Below, one piece after another: positions 60,527 to 64,000 of a stretch of 64,000 bases of DNA. This DNA comes from Paenibacillus sp. Root444D2 (lineage in GTDB: Bacteria; Bacillota; Bacilli; Paenibacillales; NBRC-103111). A program made the translations under genes and the position numbers. The DNA is taken from assembly GCF_001426375.1 (NCBI RefSeq), contig NZ_LMEO01000001.1:2840-66839 (forward strand). The letters run 5' to 3'. Within the stretch, counting starts at the first letter, position 1; each line of letters opens with the position of its first letter. Below the pieces are notes generated by a model, which was not told where the DNA came from, ran no database searches, and saw only the letters and a list, made by a program, of their open reading frames with translations.

Positions 60527-60644
60527 TTTAATTATAAACTAGCATGAAACCGTATTCAATTTGTTTTTACGTTTGTATTTTCATCTCAACATCTGTTTTC
60601 AAACCACAGTCATGTTTTATATGATAGATTACATGCATTCTTAT

Positions 60645-60658
60645 TGAAATCGATTTCA
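60645..60658. promoter_or_regulatory. LacI-type operator 2
   Basis: Second perfect copy of TGAAATCGATTTCA, 132 bp from the first and 65 bp before the LacI-family start. Suited to DNA looping and autoregulation. Confidence 0.75.
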
Positions 60659-60722
60659 AACTAACTTATACTTGGTGTACAGATCACACAATTTGTTTAA
60701 TATGGATAGAAGGTTGATACTT

Positions 60723-61748
60723 ATGGATATGAAATTCAAACTTGTCGACGTCGCCACCAGAGCAGGAGTTGCTCCCGCTACGGTTTCACGCGTTCTCAAT
60801 GACAGCAGTAAAGTTACGCCTAAAACAAGAGCAAGAGTCATGAAAATCATTAATGAGCTCGGTTACCAACCCAATGCCGCTGCAAAAAATCTTCGTTCGC
60901 AAAAAACAATGACAATAGGAGTCATCGTTCCTGATATCAGTAACTCCTATTTTTCCGAAATCATTAAGGGTATTGAGAACATCGCTTATTCCAAGAAGTA
61001 TAAAGTGGTGATTTGTGATACCGAAAATAATGAAGAAAAAGAATTAGAATTCTTGAATTTGTTAACCACGCGTACCATCGACGGAGTCATTATGGTTGCA
61101 CCCATGCTTTCAAACGAAGTTATCTTGCAAATTGCAGATAATGGGTATGCCATTGGCATTGTAGGAAAGCAGATTGATCATGACCGAATCCCCTGCATTG
61201 TAACCGATAATGTGAAATTTTCGATGAAGGTTATAGCCCATCTAGTGGAACTTGGCCATCAAGAAATTGCATTTATTAACGGTTCTGCCCATGCTGTCGA
61301 CAGTTATGATCGTTTAGAAGGTTATTTGAAAGCATTAAGAGAGCATCACATTCCGTTTCGTCCTGAATTAATTGAAAACGGCAACTTTAATGAAAATGGC
61401 GGTTATGAAGCTATTCAGCGACTTTTTGCTAAGAAGATCCCCTTTACTGCTGTCTATTCAGCAAATGACGAAATGGCGCTTGGCGTATATCGGGCATGCT
61501 CGGAACTTGGTATTCAAATCCCGATGCAGCTAGCGGTTGTCGGTGTAGATAATAATCGAATCAGTAAATATATCACCCCTCCGTTAAGTACTGTGAATCA
61601 GCCGAAATACACCATGGGTGCTCTTCTCGTCGAGAAATTAATCGACATGATGAATGAGAACGAATTTGCGGAGAAACGTGTTTTTAAAGTGGATTCTGAA
61701 TTGCTGATCCGCGACTCCTCCGACTATGATAAAAATGGGCAGGAATGA
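60723..61748 (+). CDS. LacI-family transcriptional regulator of the glucan locus
   Basis: 341 aa. The helix-turn-helix is at residues 4-45 (KLVDVATRAGVAPATVSRVL), the hinge follows (NAAAKNLRSQKT), and the rest is a periplasmic-binding-protein-like effector domain with VVGVDNNRISKYITPPLSTV. AGAAGG lies 9 bases before the ATG at 60723; the frame upstream is unsupported. Palindromes TGAAATCGATTTCA at four places nearby are its likely operators. It is divergent from the AraC gene and convergent with the GH5 gene. Confidence 0.92.
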   Translation: MDMKFKLVDVATRAGVAPATVSRVLNDSSKVTPKTRARVMKIINELGYQPNAAAKNLRSQKTMTIGVIVPDISNSYFSEIIKGIENIAYSKKYKVVICDTENNEEKELEFLNLLTTRTIDGVIMVAPMLSNEVILQIADNGYAIGIVGKQIDHDRIPCIVTDNVKFSMKVIAHLVELGHQEIAFINGSAHAVDSYDRLEGYLKALREHHIPFRPELIENGNFNENGGYEAIQRLFAKKIPFTAVYSANDEMALGVYRACSELGIQIPMQLAVVGVDNNRISKYITPPLSTVNQPKYTMGALLVEKLIDMMNENEFAEKRVFKVDSELLIRDSSDYDKNGQE

Positions 61749-61767
61749 TCCCCTGCCCACTTTTTTT
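61737..61767 (+). terminator. Terminator of the LacI-family gene
   Basis: GGGCAGG (61737-61743) pairs with CCTGCCC (61752-61758) and TTTTTTT follows. The stem includes the last codons. Confidence 0.8.
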
Positions 61768-61775
61768 GCCTATTA

Positions 61776-63395
61776 TTAAGGTGCGGCGGTTATAACAAAT
61801 GATTCCCAGGCTCCTCCAACTGAGCTTCTATTGGCCACCAGTGTGCCAGATTCTACATTCAGATCGGCACATACAAATAAATTATTCGCCATGGCTTGGA
61901 ACGCTAATGTTCCATCTGGATTCATTACCTTCTTAAACTTCTCCCAACCTGCAATGCCTTGTGATCTAGCAATCAATCTGCCGCCTTGGTTGAGATCCGC
62001 TGTTACGTATTTATTATTCGCCATGGATAGGAACGATACCGTGCCGTCAGCATTATTCACCAGAATGAATTTCTCCCAACCACCCACCGTTGTGCGGTTC
62101 GGTATAAGCGGATTGGCGCCAGCGTTTTCAGCTGTTACGTATTTGCTGTTTGCTACTGCCTTTATACTGGACGTCCCAGCAAGATTCGAATAAGATTTGA
62201 AGATATTCTGTAAGGCTGTGTTTGCTTGGAAATTACTCGTCGAAAATTTGGTTAGTTTAGAGGATATTGTGGATGCACTGTCATTATTGATATCCGGGAA
62301 TGCATTGCTATTGTTTTGATAAAGGCCCCAGTTCCCGCCACCTGTTACTTTGTAGGTCCAATTGGTCCACGATACATTAAGCGCGTCTAGCCCTGATAAA
62401 TATTTTTCCCATAAGTCATTAAAATCCCAGAGTGTGAATTCACCAGCAAACACCGGAATATTCCAATTCTGTTGATGCCAAATGATATCGGTAAACCATT
62501 GATTCACACTTGCAGATTGACTATTGTAATCCGTGTTGCTCCAATTGTAGTTATGCACTTCATAGACAACATTCGTCCAACCATAGGTTGATGGCGATAC
62601 GATGTTGTTCCAGTAGCCAAAGGCTTCCACATAAATCATGTGATCAGGATCAATCGCACGCACTGCCTTGTAGAGCCTGTCATACATTTGACTAATGGAA
62701 AGGTTGCTATTATTACTTACCGGTTCGTTCAAAAGATCGTAACCGGCGATGGTCGGATTGCCTTTATAGTGGGTTGCCAGACGCTCCCAAATCTGCACGG
62801 TCCAAGCCTGGTAGGTTGTATTGGTCCAAAGTTCATTTACACCCTCTCGCCCACCGCTCTGCCAACCATCATCATTACCTGGAACACCATGCAGATCGAG
62901 CAACACATATATGCCTCGCTGCTGTGCTTGCGTTACCAGCCAATCAAGCTTACGGAACGAAACGGCATCTGATTTCATTGAACCATCCCGATTCATCAAG
63001 TTTTCCCAATAAATCGGCACGCGAACGAAGTTCAAGCCCATATTTTTAATGTTATCCAAGTCGCTTGCTTGAATCCACGTATCTTGGTACCCAGCGATTA
63101 TGTTGTCCGTAGTCGCCACTCCGAATCGATTGGTCAACGTTTGACGCACAGTCCATTCATCTACGCCACCTAGAGGCGACATCCAATTCTCCTCCAGGAG
63201 CCAACCGCCGAGATTCGTTCCATGGAGATTAACAACGCTGCCTGACCCATTATTGTTTTTAATGACTGTACCGCTCGTTTTTAGGAAATCACTGGCGCCG
63301 ATTGCAGCACTGGCAGCGGACGGGATGGCCGTAACAAGCAAGCCGATTGCAAAACAAATAACCAACAGCAGCGATAATACTTTCGTAAATTTCAT
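61776..63395 (-). CDS. Secreted GH5 glucanase with fascin-like C-terminal domain
   Basis: 539 aa. Signal peptide 1-30 (cut after ASA). GH5 catalytic domain about 45-400 with acid/base E224 (DLLNEPVS) and nucleophile E319 (FAGEFTLW); the start GTNLGGWLLEENWMSP resembles exo-beta-1,3- and beta-1,6-glucanases. Residues 409-539 hold three beta-trefoil repeats (ANSKYVTAENAG, ANNKYVTADLNQ, ANNLFVCADLNV), a fascin/ricin-like sugar-binding module. It should cut fungal or plant beta-glucans outside the cell. AAAGGAGG precedes the ATG, and LacI-type operators lie 230-350 bp upstream. Confidence 0.92.
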   Translation of the reverse strand: MKFTKVLSLLLVICFAIGLLVTAIPSAASAAIGASDFLKTSGTVIKNNNGSGSVVNLHGTNLGGWLLEENWMSPLGGVDEWTVRQTLTNRFGVATTDNIIAGYQDTWIQASDLDNIKNMGLNFVRVPIYWENLMNRDGSMKSDAVSFRKLDWLVTQAQQRGIYVLLDLHGVPGNDDGWQSGGREGVNELWTNTTYQAWTVQIWERLATHYKGNPTIAGYDLLNEPVSNNSNLSISQMYDRLYKAVRAIDPDHMIYVEAFGYWNNIVSPSTYGWTNVVYEVHNYNWSNTDYNSQSASVNQWFTDIIWHQQNWNIPVFAGEFTLWDFNDLWEKYLSGLDALNVSWTNWTYKVTGGGNWGLYQNNSNAFPDINNDSASTISSKLTKFSTSNFQANTALQNIFKSYSNLAGTSSIKAVANSKYVTAENAGANPLIPNRTTVGGWEKFILVNNADGTVSFLSMANNKYVTADLNQGGRLIARSQGIAGWEKFKKVMNPDGTLAFQAMANNLFVCADLNVESGTLVANRSSVGGAWESFVITAAP

Positions 63396-63454
63396 AGTAA
63401 TCCTCCTTTGAGTTCAATTCTTGGAAATTGCGCATAGATTCCGCTTGCAAACAT
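63392..63454 (-). CDS. Possible 20-aa leader peptide before the GH5 gene
   Basis: ATG at 63454 (or TTG one codon earlier) follows AAGGAGG. It encodes MFASGIYAQFPRIELKGGLL and its stop TGA overlaps the GH5 ATG (ATGA). A translation-coupled leader is possible. Only the ribosome binding site and overlap support it. Confidence 0.35.
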   Translation of the reverse strand: MFASGIYAQFPRIELKGGLL

Positions 63455-63627
63455 CAATGTCGCTTCCTCCTTATCTTTCACTCGATGCTGTGAACATCAC
63501 CTCCTTCATGAATTCACAAATGACAGCGCTTTCTTTCTAATGAAAAAAAAGAAATGATTCAATCACCTTCTGTGAAATTCTTGGTAGTTCGTTATTCCCT
63601 GTTTTCATTTTCCTTCATTCTCTAAAA

Positions 63628-63641
63628 TGAAATCGATTTTA
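63628..63641. promoter_or_regulatory. LacI-type operator 3 (one mismatch)
   Basis: TGAAATCGATTTTA, 13 of 14 bases as in operators 1 and 2, 233 bp before the GH5 start. Confidence 0.6.
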
Positions 63642-63727
63642 TTTTGAAATATACATTGGTTATTCTTTTCTTTGAAAGAAAACTGGTTATTTTTGTTAAC
63701 CCTATATTTGGATATTATACGAGAAAA

Positions 63728-63741
63728 TGAAATCGATTTCA
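63728..63741. promoter_or_regulatory. LacI-type operator 4
   Basis: Perfect TGAAATCGATTTCA, exactly 100 bp from operator 3 and upstream of the GH5 gene. Confidence 0.7.
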
Positions 63742-63782
63742 ACGAAATATTTCAACACGATTTTCTTAATCTTTCGAGGATA

Positions 63783-63822
63783 AAAAAAGCATCCGGCCTT
63801 CAACAATGGCCGGATGCTTTTG
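63783..63822 (-). terminator. Terminator of the gene at the right edge
   Basis: GCATCCGGCC (63789-63798) and GGCCGGATGC (63808-63817) form a perfect 10-bp stem; TTTTTTT on the minus strand. Confidence 0.9.
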
Positions 63823-63845
63823 CAGCTATAAAACGTTATTGTTCT

Positions 63846-64000
63846 TTACTTCGTTGACCAAAGCTCGATCAAAGCGTTAGCGTCAGCCGCGAGGATAGTC
63901 TTTACTGTTTCGGAGACATTATCCGCCATCGAAATGTTGTTCAAATGCTTCAGGAAATCCTGCATATGTTTGGCCGCTTTGTCATTGTCGCCTTTGCCCA
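63846..64000 (-). CDS. C-terminal end of a surface/glycanase protein (FIMS/FIVAR-like domain), partial
   Basis: The frame is open to the right edge and stops at 63846. The 50 visible residues (AAKHMQDFLKHLNNISMADN, then KTILAADANALIELW) match the C-terminal helical domain that closes many large secreted Paenibacillus enzymes. Its start and main domains lie outside the window. The same type of domain ends the small secreted protein at 10735-11289. Confidence 0.75.
   Translation of the reverse strand, partial: GKGDNDKAAKHMQDFLKHLNNISMADNVSETVKTILAADANALIELWSTK

Larger units (their letters stand above)
63396..63845. other. Upstream region of the GH5 gene
   Basis: Contains the possible leader peptide, two operator-like palindromes (63628 and 63728) and the terminator of the next gene (63783-63822). 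A further 8-codon frame after GGAGGTG (ATG at 63497) is too short to judge. No clear -35/-10 pair could be assigned. Confidence 0.5.

Overview
The window looks like a chromosome segment of a Gram-positive endospore former, most likely Paenibacillus or a close relative. The grounds are a GerK-type germinant receptor, a BclB-like collagen protein, a dpp-ykf operon in Bacillus subtilis order, a sigL gene, strong AGGAGG ribosome binding sites with many TTG/GTG starts, and the C-terminal glycanase-associated domain seen at the right edge. No rRNA, tRNA, CRISPR array or intact mobile element was found.

Layout. 1-1.6 kb: end of a histidine phosphatase gene, an internally deleted tyrosine recombinase and two small genes with good ribosome binding sites. 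2-6.2 kb: an ECF41-type sigma factor locus (NmrA-like protein, AhpD/carboxymuconolactone decarboxylase protein, azoreductase) with three matching sigma promoters and several decayed copies of its own genes. 6.4-10.1 kb: gerKA-gerKC-gerKB. 10.3-16.7 kb: small and decayed genes, a DHA2 drug transporter, a TetR-ykkC-ykkD operon and an HtrA protease. 17.4-23.5 kb: collagen-like spore-surface protein, L32, a GH110-like glycosidase, SelO and a quinone-oxidoreductase-like enzyme.

23.7-35.4 kb is a lysine-degradation island. A PAS/sigma-54 activator precedes kamA. A six-gene operon (yokU, yodT, yodS, yodR, yodQ and an extra class-III aminotransferase) runs divergently from ablB. sigL itself closes the island. 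Three sigma-54 promoters are readable by eye, in front of kamA, ablB and yokU, so sigma factor, activator and targets sit together. A family of intergenic repeats lies in the gap after kamA and again beyond sigL.

36.1-44.7 kb is dppABCDE-ykfABC on the minus strand (uptake and recycling of murein peptides). 44.8-51.6 kb holds single genes: a DUF3870-like protein, a serine hydrolase, a YgjP-type protease, an FMN reductase, two tandem SnoaL proteins, and an ArsR-SRPBCC fusion that lacks a normal start codon.

51.6-63.4 kb is a beta-glucan utilisation locus: two permeases, a lipoprotein binding protein, an intracellular GH30 enzyme, a second GH30 broken by a frameshift, a membrane-bound AraC regulator, a LacI regulator and a secreted GH5 glucanase with a fascin-like domain. 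Copies of the palindrome TGAAATCGATTTCA lie before the AraC, LacI and GH5 genes. The likely logic is that GH5 cuts external glucan, the ABC transporter (which needs an ATPase encoded elsewhere) imports the oligosaccharides, and GH30 finishes them inside the cell.
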